Below, piece by piece: positions 30,657 to 39,049 of a DNA stretch of 64,000 nt. Origin of the DNA: Pseudomonas rhizophila (lineage in GTDB: Bacteria; Pseudomonadota; Gammaproteobacteria; Pseudomonadales; Pseudomonadaceae). The stretch lies in contig NZ_CP024081.1 in assembly GCF_003033885.1 (NCBI RefSeq), positions 328,232 to 392,231 of the forward strand, given 5' to 3'. Numbering within the stretch: the first letter of the stretch is position 1; each line of letters begins with the position of its first letter. The translations under genes and the position numbers were made by a program. Under the pieces are notes generated by a model. The model was not told the origin of the DNA, searched no databases, and saw nothing but the letters and a program-made list of their open reading frames with translations.

Positions 30657-33302
30657 TCAGCAGTCCAGTGGGTTGCGTTTTTCCGGATCGATGCCGAACT
30701 TGACGATGGCCTCGGCCACCACCTTGGGTTCGATATCGCCACGGTCAGCCAGGGCTTCCAGGGCTGCCAACACAACGAACTTACGGTCGACTTCGAAGAA
30801 GTGACGCAGCTTCTTGCGGCTGTCGCTACGGCCGAAACCGTCGGTGCCCAGCACCTTGAATTCCTTGGAAGGAACCCACTGACGGATCTGCTCGGCGAAC
30901 AGTTTCATGTAGTCGGTAGAGGCGATGACCGGACCTTTGCGGCCGTTCAGGCATTCTTCGACGTAGCTCAGTTTCGGCTTCTGGCCCGGGTGCAGACGGT
31001 TGCTGCGCTCCACGGCCAGGCCATCGCGACGCAGTTCGTTGAAGCTGGTAACGCTCCACACGTCAGCGCCGACGTTGAACTCTTCACGCAGGATCTTCGC
31101 TGCTTCACGCACTTCGCGCAGGATGGTGCCGGAGCCCATCAGCTGGACGTGGTGCGCCGCTTCGCGGGTGTCTTCTTCGAGCAGGTACATGCCCTTGATG
31201 ATGCCTTCCTCCACGCCGGCCGGCATGGCTGGCTGCTGGTAGGATTCGTTCATCACGGTGATGTAGTAGAAGACGTCCTGTTGCTCTTCGGTCATCTTCT
31301 TCATGCCGTCCTGGATGATCACCGCCAGCTCGTAGCCGTAGGTTGGATCAAAGGTGCGGCAGTTCGGGATGGTGGCAGCCAGGATGTGGCTGTGACCGTC
31401 TTCGTGTTGCAGGCCTTCGCCGTTGAGCGTGGTCCGGCCGGCGGTACCGCCGATCAGGAAGCCACGGGTCCGGCTGTCGCCAGCGGCCCAGGCCAGGTCG
31501 CCGATACGCTGGAAACCGAACATCGAATAGAAGATGTAGAACGGCAGCATCGGCTGGTTATGGCTGGAGTACGAAGTACCGGCAGCGATGAAGGAGCTCA
31601 TGGCGCCTGCTTCGTTGATACCTTCTTCGAGGATCTGGCCCTTCTTGTCTTCCTTGTAGAACATCACCTGGTCTTTATCGACTGGCTCGTAGAGCTGGCC
31701 GACGGAGGAGTAGATGCCCAACTGACGGAACATGCCTTCCATACCGAAGGTACGGGCTTCGTCCGGGATGATTGGAACGATGCGCGGGCCGATTTCCTTG
31801 TCCTTGACCAATTGCGCGAGGATCCGCACGAAGGCCATGGTGGTGGAGATTTCACGGTCGCCCGAGCCGTCAAGGATCGCCTTGAGGGTATCGAGCGATG
31901 GGGTCGGCACGCTGAAGCTCTGGGCGCGGCGCTGGGGCACGAAACCACCCAGTGCGGTGCGACGCTCGCTCAGGTAGCGGGCTTCGGCGCTGTTGGGCTC
32001 CGGCTTGAAGAACGGCAGGTTTTCCAGTTCCTCGTCCTTGACCGGGATGTCGAAGCGGTCGCGGAACAACTTCAGGCTGTCGACGTCGACTTTCTTGGTG
32101 TTGTGCGCAGTGTTTTTCGCTTCGCCGGCACCGGTGCCATAACCCTTGATGGTCTTGGCCAGGATGACGGTCGGTTGTTCCTTGTGGTTGACTGCTTCGT
32201 GGTACGCCGCGTAGACCTTGTACGGGTCGTGGCCGCCACGGTTGAGCTTCCAGATCTCGTCGTCGGACAGATCGGCAACCATTGCCTTGAGTTCAGGCGT
32301 GTTGAAGAAGTGCTCACGGACGAACGCGCCGTCCTTGGCCTTGTAGTTCTGGTATTCGCCGTCGATGACTTCGTCCATGCGGCGCTGCAGGATGCCGTCG
32401 ACGTCCTTGGCCAGCAGTGGGTCCCAGAAACGGCCCCAGATGACTTTGGTCACATTCCACTGGGCGCCACGGAACACGCCTTCGAGTTCCTGGATGATCT
32501 TGCCGTTGCCGCGAACGGGGCCGTCGAGGCGCTGCAGGTTGCAGTTGATGACGAAGATCAGGTTGTCCAGCTTCTCGCGGCCAGCCAGGGAGATCGCGCC
32601 CAGGGATTCCGGCTCGTCGCACTCGCCGTCGCCCAGGAAGCACCAGACTTTCTGCTTGCCTTCGGGAATGAAGCCACGGGCTTCCAGGTACTTCATGAAA
32701 CGCGCCTGGTAGATGGCCTGGATCGGGCCCAGACCCATGGATACCGTCGGGAACTGCCAGAAATCAGGCATCAGCCAAGGGTGCGGGTAGGACGATAGGC
32801 CCTGACCATCCACTTCCTGGCGGAAGTTGTTCATCTGCTCTTCGCTGATGCGGCCTTCCATGAATGCACGGGCGTAAACGCCTGGCGAGGTGTGGCCCTG
32901 GAAGTAGATCAGGTCGCCGCCGTGTTCGTCGGTCGGGGCCTGGAAGAAATAGTTGAAGCCGATGTCGTACAAGGTTGCGCTGGAGGCGAAGCTGGAGATG
33001 TGACCGCCCAGGTCAGAATCTTTCAGGTTCGTACGCATCACCATGGCCATCGCGTTCCAGCGTACCAGCGAGCGAATGCGGCGTTCCATGAACAGGTCGC
33101 CGGGCATGCGTGCTTCGTGGGTAACGGGGATTGTGTTGCGGTATGGCGTGGTGATGGCGTAAGGCAATTGCGAACCGCTGCGGGTTGCGAGTTCGCCCAT
33201 ACGGGTCATCAGATAGTGAGCACGGTCTTCGCCTTCTTTGTCGAGAACCGATTCCAGGGCGTCCAGCCATTCCTGGGTTTCGACGGGATCGAGGTCTTGC
33301 AT
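30657..33302 (-). CDS. aceE: Pyruvate dehydrogenase E1, homodimeric type (881 aa)
   Basis: Thiamine-diphosphate enzyme that decarboxylates pyruvate and acetylates the lipoyl arm of AceF, feeding the TCA cycle. The TPP/Mg motif is WCFLGDGECDEPESLGAISL through NCNLQRLDGPV. Other family blocks include HTSPGVYARAFMEGRI, AKTIKGYGTGAGEAKNTAHN, the pyrimidine domain with TSYSSHNQPMLPFYIFYSMF, and the C-terminal domain with GTDGFGRSDSRKKLRHFFEV. Length agrees with P. aeruginosa AceE (882). GGAG precedes the start. Upstream are two TAGTNNNACTA-type palindromes, suggesting control by a GntR/FadR-family regulator. Confidence 0.97.
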   Translation of the reverse strand: MQDLDPVETQEWLDALESVLDKEGEDRAHYLMTRMGELATRSGSQLPYAITTPYRNTIPVTHEARMPGDLFMERRIRSLVRWNAMAMVMRTNLKDSDLGGHISSFASSATLYDIGFNYFFQAPTDEHGGDLIYFQGHTSPGVYARAFMEGRISEEQMNNFRQEVDGQGLSSYPHPWLMPDFWQFPTVSMGLGPIQAIYQARFMKYLEARGFIPEGKQKVWCFLGDGECDEPESLGAISLAGREKLDNLIFVINCNLQRLDGPVRGNGKIIQELEGVFRGAQWNVTKVIWGRFWDPLLAKDVDGILQRRMDEVIDGEYQNYKAKDGAFVREHFFNTPELKAMVADLSDDEIWKLNRGGHDPYKVYAAYHEAVNHKEQPTVILAKTIKGYGTGAGEAKNTAHNTKKVDVDSLKLFRDRFDIPVKDEELENLPFFKPEPNSAEARYLSERRTALGGFVPQRRAQSFSVPTPSLDTLKAILDGSGDREISTTMAFVRILAQLVKDKEIGPRIVPIIPDEARTFGMEGMFRQLGIYSSVGQLYEPVDKDQVMFYKEDKKGQILEEGINEAGAMSSFIAAGTSYSSHNQPMLPFYIFYSMFGFQRIGDLAWAAGDSRTRGFLIGGTAGRTTLNGEGLQHEDGHSHILAATIPNCRTFDPTYGYELAVIIQDGMKKMTEEQQDVFYYITVMNESYQQPAMPAGVEEGIIKGMYLLEEDTREAAHHVQLMGSGTILREVREAAKILREEFNVGADVWSVTSFNELRRDGLAVERSNRLHPGQKPKLSYVEECLNGRKGPVIASTDYMKLFAEQIRQWVPSKEFKVLGTDGFGRSDSRKKLRHFFEVDRKFVVLAALEALADRGDIEPKVVAEAIVKFGIDPEKRNPLDC

Positions 33303-33411
33303 GGCTTGCTCCAGGGCGGAAAGGCTACCAGAATCGGTTGCCTGAGTTTGCGACTGGCCTTGTGGGCAGACGGTATAAATTCTTGGATTGCCGAAGGTTG
33401 TTTCGGCGGCG

Positions 33412-33426
33412 TGTAGTTTTACTACA
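33412..33426. promoter_or_regulatory. Palindromic operator 1 upstream of aceE
   Basis: TGTAGTTTTACTACA: 6-base arms around TTT. The core TAGTTTTACTA fits the TNGTNNNACNA pattern of FadR-subfamily GntR regulators such as PdhR and LldR. It is 110 bases before the aceE start. The rest of the 383-base aceE-glnE gap holds no gene. Confidence 0.6.
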
Positions 33427-33463
33427 AATCGTCGGCCGTTTCAGCCTTTCGAATGTATAGACG

Positions 33464-33478
33464 AGTAGTAAAACTACA
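33464..33478. promoter_or_regulatory. Palindromic operator 2 upstream of aceE
   Basis: AGTAGTAAAACTACA is the reverse complement of operator 1 apart from one end base. The centres are 52 bases apart, about five helical turns, which would suit two dimers on one face or a loop. A looser pair of half sites (GTAGTG 33626, CACTAC 33645) lies nearer glnE. Confidence 0.55.
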
Positions 33479-33685
33479 CATGAGCGGCTTATAGCCCCTC
33501 GTTTCGTTGTGAGAATAATCGTTACTGTTGGTCGTTAGCCAACTCGTACAGGTAAAAACTTGATGTCGGCTGCCAATAAAATCAGATTTTCAGCTATTTA
33601 TCATCTTTGTTCGACAGTCGATCAGGTAGTGGCAGTTGAAAAAACACTACATCCAGCCTTTCCCCGCGCCGATCAAGGATAGACC

Positions 33686-36625
33686 ATGAGCCTGCCCCCG
33701 CTTACCGAAGTTCCGGCAATTCTCCAGTCATTGGTCAGTCGTGCCGAGCAGTCGTTCCGTGCGGCGGTCGCTTCCCTGGACGACGACCACGGGCTGTCCA
33801 CCTGGGCGCCCGAACGCTGGAGCGAGTTCAACCGTGTCGCCGCCGCCAGTGATTTTTTTATCGAGCAGAGTGTTCGTGACCCCTCTATGTTGCTGGAACT
33901 GGTGCGCAGCGGCGAACTGGACCGCCACCTGGCTCCCGGCGAAATGTGCGCTCAGATTGGCGCAGCCGTCCAGGCCGCCGAGACTGAAGACGAACTGGGT
34001 CGCATCCTGCGTCGCCAGCGCAGCCGCCAACAGGTGCGGATCATCTGGCGCGACCTGACCCGCCAGGCCGACCTGGTCCAGACCTGTCGCGATCTCTCCG
34101 ACATGGCCGATACCTGCATCGACCAGGCCTATCAATGGCTGTACCAGCGCCATAGTCAGCAATTCGGTACGCCTACCGGGCGGCGCAGCGGTGAACCGCA
34201 GCACATGGTTATCCTGGGCATGGGCAAGCTTGGTGCGGTGGAGCTGAACCTGTCGTCGGACATCGATCTGATTTTCGCCTACCCCGAGGGCGGCGAGACC
34301 GTTGGCGCCAAGCGGGCCCTGGATAACCAGGAGTTTTTCATTCGTGTGGGGCAGCGCCTGATCAAGGCCCTGGACCCGATGACCGTCGACGGCTTCGTAT
34401 TCCGCGTCGACATGCGTCTGCGCCCTTATGGTTCGGCCGGAGCGCTGGTGCTGAGTTTCAACGCGCTGGAGCAGTATTACCAGGATCAGGGCCGTGACTG
34501 GGAACGCTACGCGATGATCAAGGCGCGGGTGGTGGCGGGAGACCAGGTGGCCGGCGCGCAACTGCTCGACATGCTGCGTCCGTTCGTTTATCGCCGTTAC
34601 CTGGATTTTTCCGCCATCGAAGCGCTGCGCACCATGAAGCAGTTGATCCAGCAGGAAGTGCGGCGCAAGGGCATGGCCGACAACATCAAGCTGGGTTCGG
34701 GCGGCATCCGTGAGGTGGAGTTCATTGCCCAGGCGTTCCAGTTGATCCATGGCGGTCGTGACTTGAGTTTGCAGCAGCGCCCGCTGTTGAAAGTGCTGGC
34801 GACCCTGGAAGGCCAGGGCTATCTGCCGGCCAAGGTGGTCGATGAGCTGCGCCAGGGTTATGAATTCTTGCGTTACACCGAGCACGCGATCCAGGCCATC
34901 GCCGACCGCCAGACCCAGATGCTGCCGGACACCCCGCAGGATCAGGCGCGCATTGCGTTCATGCTGGGTTTTGCCGACTGGGCGGCCTTCCATGAGCAAT
35001 TGATGTACTGGCGCGGTCGCGTAGCCTGGCACTTCGGCCAGGTCATCGCCGACCCGGATGAAGAGCAGGATGGCGAAAGCGAAGTGACGGTGGGCGGCGA
35101 ATGGTTGCCGCTGTGGGAAGACAGCCAGGATGAAGGGGCGGCGTGTCGTCAACTGGAGGAGGGCGGCTTCGCCGACGCACCCAAGGCGCTCAAAGCCCTG
35201 GCCGCCCTGCGCGGCAGTGCGCAATTGCGCGCCATGCAGCGTCTGGGGCGCGAGCGTCTGGATGCATTCATTCCGCGCCTGTTGGCCCAGGCGGTGGAGC
35301 ATGCCAATCCGGACCTGGTGCTTGAGCGCGTATTGCCGCTGGTGGAAGCCGTGGCGCGCCGATCGGCCTATCTGGTGCTGCTGACGGAAAATCCCGGCGC
35401 CCTGCGACGCCTGCTGACGCTGTGCGCGGCGAGCCCGTGGATTGCCGAGCAGATCACCCGCTTTCCCCTGTTGCTCGATGAATTGCTCAACGAGGGGCGA
35501 CTTTTCAAGCCGCCCCTGGCGCCGGAACTGGCGGCGGAGTTGCGTGAACGCCTGACACGCATCCCCGAGGATGATCTCGAGCAGCAGATGGAGGCGTTGC
35601 GGCATTTCAAGCTTGCGCACCGTTTGCGGGTGGCCGCCTCGGAAATCGCCGGCAGCCTGCCGTTGATGAAAGTCAGCGATTACCTGACCTGGCTGGCCGA
35701 AGCAATTCTTGAACAAGTGCTGGCCCTGGCCTGGCGCCAGACCGTGGCCAAGTATGGCGTGCCGCTGCGCACTGACGGCAGCCTGTGCGATCCGGGCTTC
35801 ATCATTGTCGGTTATGGGAAAGTCGGCGGTCTGGAATTGGGGCATGGTTCCGACCTGGATCTGGTGTTCATCCACGATGGCGATCCGCAGGCGGAAACCG
35901 ATGGCCCGAAACCCATCGACGGCGCGCAGTTTTTCACCCGGCTCGGCCAGCGAATCATCCATTTGCTGACGGCCCAGACCAACTCTGGACAGCTCTACGA
36001 AGTGGACATGCGCTTGCGGCCGTCCGGAGCGTCGGGGTTGCTGGTCAGCTCCCTCGGGGCTTTTGCACGCTATCAGGAGAACGAGGCCTGGACTTGGGAG
36101 CATCAGGCTTTGGTGCGGGCTCGGGTGCTGGTGGGCAGCCAGGACGTGGGTCAGGCGTTCGAGAAAGTTCGTGCCCAGGTGCTGGGGCGCAAGCGTGATT
36201 TGTCGACGCTGCGCCAGGAAGTCAGCGAGATGCGCGCCAAGATGCGCGATAACCTCGGCAGCAAGGTCACCGCTGCCGGAACCGCAGCGAATGCCTTCGA
36301 AGCCACCGCGCCGTTCGACCTCAAGCAGGATGCCGGAGGTATCGTCGACATTGAATTTATGGTGCAATACGCGGCCCTGGCGTGGTCCGAGGAGCACCCG
36401 TCGCTGCTGCGCTACACCGATAACATCCGCATTCTGGAAGGGTTGCAGGACGTCGGGCTGATGCCGGTCGAAGACGCTACCCTGCTGCGCGAGGCCTACA
36501 AAGCCTACCGCTCAGCCGCCCACCGCCAGGCTCTACAGAAAGACGCCGGGGTGATTACAGGCGACCAGTTTGTGGATGAGCGCAGGCAGGTGCTGCGAAT
36601 CTGGCGAGAACTGGGGCTGAGCTGA
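33686..36625 (+). CDS. glnE: Glutamine synthetase adenylyltransferase/deadenylase GlnE (979 aa)
   Basis: Bifunctional enzyme that adds AMP to glutamine synthetase when nitrogen is plentiful and removes it when scarce, under PII control. The N-terminal deadenylase domain has GMGKLGAVELNLSSDIDLIF with the paired Asp, and FVFRVDMRLRPYGSAGALV. The C-terminal adenylylase domain repeats this as GYGKVGGLELGHGSDLDLVF and YEVDMRLRPSGASGLLVSSL. DAGGIVDIEFMVQYAAL and GGIREVEFIAQAFQLIHGG are the matching nucleotidyltransferase helices. The length fits the family. AAGGA lies before the start. It diverges from aceE and is followed by two tandem REP elements. Confidence 0.97.
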   Translation: MSLPPLTEVPAILQSLVSRAEQSFRAAVASLDDDHGLSTWAPERWSEFNRVAAASDFFIEQSVRDPSMLLELVRSGELDRHLAPGEMCAQIGAAVQAAETEDELGRILRRQRSRQQVRIIWRDLTRQADLVQTCRDLSDMADTCIDQAYQWLYQRHSQQFGTPTGRRSGEPQHMVILGMGKLGAVELNLSSDIDLIFAYPEGGETVGAKRALDNQEFFIRVGQRLIKALDPMTVDGFVFRVDMRLRPYGSAGALVLSFNALEQYYQDQGRDWERYAMIKARVVAGDQVAGAQLLDMLRPFVYRRYLDFSAIEALRTMKQLIQQEVRRKGMADNIKLGSGGIREVEFIAQAFQLIHGGRDLSLQQRPLLKVLATLEGQGYLPAKVVDELRQGYEFLRYTEHAIQAIADRQTQMLPDTPQDQARIAFMLGFADWAAFHEQLMYWRGRVAWHFGQVIADPDEEQDGESEVTVGGEWLPLWEDSQDEGAACRQLEEGGFADAPKALKALAALRGSAQLRAMQRLGRERLDAFIPRLLAQAVEHANPDLVLERVLPLVEAVARRSAYLVLLTENPGALRRLLTLCAASPWIAEQITRFPLLLDELLNEGRLFKPPLAPELAAELRERLTRIPEDDLEQQMEALRHFKLAHRLRVAASEIAGSLPLMKVSDYLTWLAEAILEQVLALAWRQTVAKYGVPLRTDGSLCDPGFIIVGYGKVGGLELGHGSDLDLVFIHDGDPQAETDGPKPIDGAQFFTRLGQRIIHLLTAQTNSGQLYEVDMRLRPSGASGLLVSSLGAFARYQENEAWTWEHQALVRARVLVGSQDVGQAFEKVRAQVLGRKRDLSTLRQEVSEMRAKMRDNLGSKVTAAGTAANAFEATAPFDLKQDAGGIVDIEFMVQYAALAWSEEHPSLLRYTDNIRILEGLQDVGLMPVEDATLLREAYKAYRSAAHRQALQKDAGVITGDQFVDERRQVLRIWRELGLS

Positions 36626-36636
36626 AGATTAAGTAA

Positions 36637-36726
36637 TGTGGGAGCGGGCTTGCTCGCGAAGGCGGAGTATCAGGTGACATTGATGTTGGATGTGCCGGCC
36701 CCATCGCGAGCAGGCTCGCTCTCACA
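36637..36726. repeat. REPIN, first of a tandem pair, family C
   Basis: TGTGGGAGCGGGCTTGCTCG to CGAGCAGGCTCGCTCTCACA. Its middle (GGAGTATCAGGTGACATTGA then TGTTGGATGTG) is almost the same as in the element at 36772, so this pair arose by duplication. Confidence 0.88.
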
Positions 36727-36771
36727 ATGGATTTGTGGTGCTGCACCATACTTGAAGTAGATGAATTTCCC

Positions 36772-36861
36772 TGTGGGAGCGAGCCTGCTCGCGATAGCGG
36801 AGTGTCAGGCGACATTGATATTGGATGTGAGAGCCTCATCGCGAGCAGGCTCGCTCCCGCA
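36772..36861. repeat. REPIN, second of a tandem pair, family C
   Basis: TGTGGGAGCGAGCCTGCTCG to GCAGGCTCGCTCCCGCA, 45 bases after the first copy and in the same orientation. Together they fill most of the 329-base gap between glnE and waaF, where PAO1, as I remember, has ilvE. Confidence 0.88.
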
Positions 36862-36913
36862 GTTGTAGAGTGACGGCAGCAGGCAACGTCCTAAGCCACA
36901 GTGATTGTCGAGG

Positions 36914-36945
36914 CGGGGAGGCGTAGGCCTCCCCGCATCGTTTTT
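36914..36945 (+). terminator. Terminator-like hairpin in the waaF leader
   Basis: CGGGGAGGC (36914-36922) pairs with GCCTCCCCG (36927-36935) around GTAG, and CATCG then TTTTT follow. The T-run abuts GGAAG, the waaF ribosome binding site, ten bases before the ATG. It could end transcription from upstream or act as an attenuator for the core operon. Confidence 0.6.
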
Positions 36946-36954
36946 GGAAGCCAC

Positions 36955-37989
36955 ATGAATATTCTGATCGTAGGGCCCAGTTGGGTCGGTGACATGGTGA
37001 TGGCGCAGACACTGTTCCAGTGCCTCAAGCAGCGCCACCCACAGTGCGAAATCGACGTGTTGGCCCCCGAGTGGAGTCGGCCGATTCTTGAGCGCATGCC
37101 CCAGGTGCGCAAGGCCTTGAGCTTCCCGCTCGGCCACGGTGTGCTGGAGCTGGCGACCCGTCGACGCATCGGCAAGTCCTTGGCCGGTCAGTACGACCAG
37201 GCGATCCTGTTGCCCAATTCGTTGAAATCGGCACTGGTGCCGTTCTTCGCCAGTATCCCCAAACGCACCGGTTGGCGTGGCGAGTTCCGCTACGGCTTGC
37301 TCAATGACGTGCGCACGCTGGACAAAGAACGCTACCCGCTGATGATCGAGCGCTTCATGGCCCTGGCCTACGAGCCAGGTGCCGAGTTGCCCAAGCCGTA
37401 TCCGCGCCCAAGCCTTGCGATCGACCCGGTGACCCGCGAAGCGGCGCTGGCCAAGTTCGGTCTGAGCCTGGACCGCCCGGTGCTGGCTCTCTGCCCAGGC
37501 GCTGAGTTCGGTGAGTCCAAGCGCTGGCCGGCGGAGCATTACGCCCAGGTCGCCGAGACGAAGATTCGCGAAGGCTGGCAGGTCTGGTTGTTCGGTTCGA
37601 AAAACGATCATTCGGTGGGCGAGGACATCCGCTCGCGCCTGATCCCGGGCCTGCGGGAGGAGTCGGTGAACCTCAGCGGCGATACCTCCCTGGCCGAAGC
37701 CATCGACCTGTTGTCCTGCGCCGATTCGGTGGTGTCCAACGACTCGGGCCTGATGCACGTGGCCGCCGCCCTGAACCGGCCACTGGTGGCCGTGTACGGT
37801 TCCACTTCGCCGGGCTTTACGCCGCCGCTGGCCGAAAAAGTCGAAGTCGTACGCCTGGGCATCGAATGCAGCCCGTGCTTCGACCGCACCTGTCGCTTCG
37901 GTCATTACAACTGCCTGCGCCAGCTCATGCCGCCGTCGGTGAACGATGCCCTGGGGCGTTTGCAGGGCGCACCGGTGGAGGTTCAGTAA
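36955..37989 (+). CDS. waaF: LPS heptosyltransferase II WaaF (344 aa)
   Basis: GT9 enzyme that adds the second heptose to the inner core of lipopolysaccharide from ADP-heptose, at the cytoplasmic face of the inner membrane. It begins MNILIVGPSWVGDMVMAQTL, the family start, and contains LALCPGAEFGESKRWPAEHY and the sugar-nucleotide loop VSNDSGLMHVAAALNRPLVA, then YGSTSPGFTPPL. The start is at 36955 with GGAAG upstream. It opens a tightly packed run (waaF, waaC, waaG, waaP and three kinase-like genes) in which every gene touches or overlaps the next. HldE, encoded at 55342, supplies the donor sugar. Confidence 0.95.
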   Translation: MNILIVGPSWVGDMVMAQTLFQCLKQRHPQCEIDVLAPEWSRPILERMPQVRKALSFPLGHGVLELATRRRIGKSLAGQYDQAILLPNSLKSALVPFFASIPKRTGWRGEFRYGLLNDVRTLDKERYPLMIERFMALAYEPGAELPKPYPRPSLAIDPVTREAALAKFGLSLDRPVLALCPGAEFGESKRWPAEHYAQVAETKIREGWQVWLFGSKNDHSVGEDIRSRLIPGLREESVNLSGDTSLAEAIDLLSCADSVVSNDSGLMHVAAALNRPLVAVYGSTSPGFTPPLAEKVEVVRLGIECSPCFDRTCRFGHYNCLRQLMPPSVNDALGRLQGAPVEVQ

Positions 37990-37990
37990 C

Positions 37991-39049
37991 TTGCGGGTAT
38001 TGCTGATCAAGACCTCTTCGCTGGGGGATGTGGTTCACACCCTGCCAGCGCTGACCGACGCGGCGCGGGCGATTCCCGGCATCAGGTTCGACTGGGTGGT
38101 GGAAGAAGGCTTTGCCGAAATTCCTACCTGGCATCCGGCGGTGGATACAGTCATTCCGGTGGCGATTCGTCGCTGGCGCAAGAACCTCTGGCAAACCATC
38201 AAAAGCGGCGAGTGGCGACGTTTCAAGCAAAGCGTGCGTGCCAAGAAGTACGATCTGGTGATCGACGCCCAAGGCCTGCTGAAAAGCGCCTGGCTGACCC
38301 GCTACGTCAAGGCCCCGGTGGCAGGCCTGGATAAAGAATCGGCCCGCGAACCCCTTGCAGCGCGCTTCTATTCCCGTCGCCTGGGCGTGGCTCGCGGTCA
38401 GCATGCGGTAGAGCGCGTGCGCCAGTTGTTTGCTGTGGCACTGGGTTATGACCTGCCCAAAACCATGGGCAGCTACGGCCTGAATGTCGATCGCCTGGTT
38501 GAATTGCCGCGCAGCTACCCCTACGTGGTGTTCCTGCACGGCACGACTTGGGAATCCAAGCACTGGCCTGAGCTCTACTGGCGTCAACTTGTTGAGCGCA
38601 TGGGCCAGTTCGGCGTCGTGGTGAAGCTGCCATGGGGCAGCCCGCTGGAGAAAGCCCGGGCCGAGCGGATTGCCAATGGCCTGCGCAACGCCCTGGTATT
38701 GCCAAAGCTGAATCTGGGTGGGATGGGCAAGGTGTTGGCCGGCGCACAGGCCTGTGTGGCCGTGGACACCGGCCTTGGCCATCTGGCCGCGGCCCTGGAT
38801 GTACCGACCATTTCACTGCTCGGCCCCACCAATCCGGTGCTGACCGGTGCCTATGGCAAGGGGCAGATTCACCTTGCCAGTGATTTCCCTTGCGCGCCCT
38901 GCATGCAGAAACAATGCACTTATCCGCCGACCGCCGAAGATGCCCGTCGGTTTGACCTGAAACGCGAGCAGCCTCTGTGCTTCACGCGTCTGAATCCCGA
39001 GCGTGTTGCCAGCCACTTGAGCACGTTATTGGCTGAGGAGCCGCGCTGA
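37991..39049 (+). CDS. waaC: LPS heptosyltransferase I WaaC (352 aa)
   Basis: GT9 enzyme that adds the first heptose to Kdo2-lipid A. The start codon is TTG at 37991, one base after the waaF stop, with GGAGG at 37977-37981; it gives RVLLIKTSSLGDVVHTLPAL, the conserved N-terminus. Other blocks are YDLVIDAQGLLKSAWLTRY, VVFLHGTTWESKHWPE and VAVDTGLGHLAAALDVPTIS with the ADP-heptose pocket, then LLGPTNPVLTGAYG. Two CxxC-like groups (FPCAPCMQKQC) lie near the C-terminus, as in other Pseudomonas WaaC proteins. Its stop overlaps the waaG start by one base. Confidence 0.94.
   Translation: MRVLLIKTSSLGDVVHTLPALTDAARAIPGIRFDWVVEEGFAEIPTWHPAVDTVIPVAIRRWRKNLWQTIKSGEWRRFKQSVRAKKYDLVIDAQGLLKSAWLTRYVKAPVAGLDKESAREPLAARFYSRRLGVARGQHAVERVRQLFAVALGYDLPKTMGSYGLNVDRLVELPRSYPYVVFLHGTTWESKHWPELYWRQLVERMGQFGVVVKLPWGSPLEKARAERIANGLRNALVLPKLNLGGMGKVLAGAQACVAVDTGLGHLAAALDVPTISLLGPTNPVLTGAYGKGQIHLASDFPCAPCMQKQCTYPPTAEDARRFDLKREQPLCFTRLNPERVASHLSTLLAEEPR

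Noticed and set aside
28855..30804. Gly/Arg-rich open frame on the plus strand opposite aceF
   Set aside because: Arises from the reverse of the Ala/Pro linkers in AceF. No support as a gene.
33728..36397. An 889-codon minus-strand frame opposite glnE
   Set aside because: Mirrors glnE, which carries two clear nucleotidyltransferase motif sets. No ribosome binding site or family signature.
36637..36861. Repeated units that could suggest a CRISPR array
   Set aside because: Two copies only, with long palindromic arms typical of REPIN elements and no cas gene nearby.
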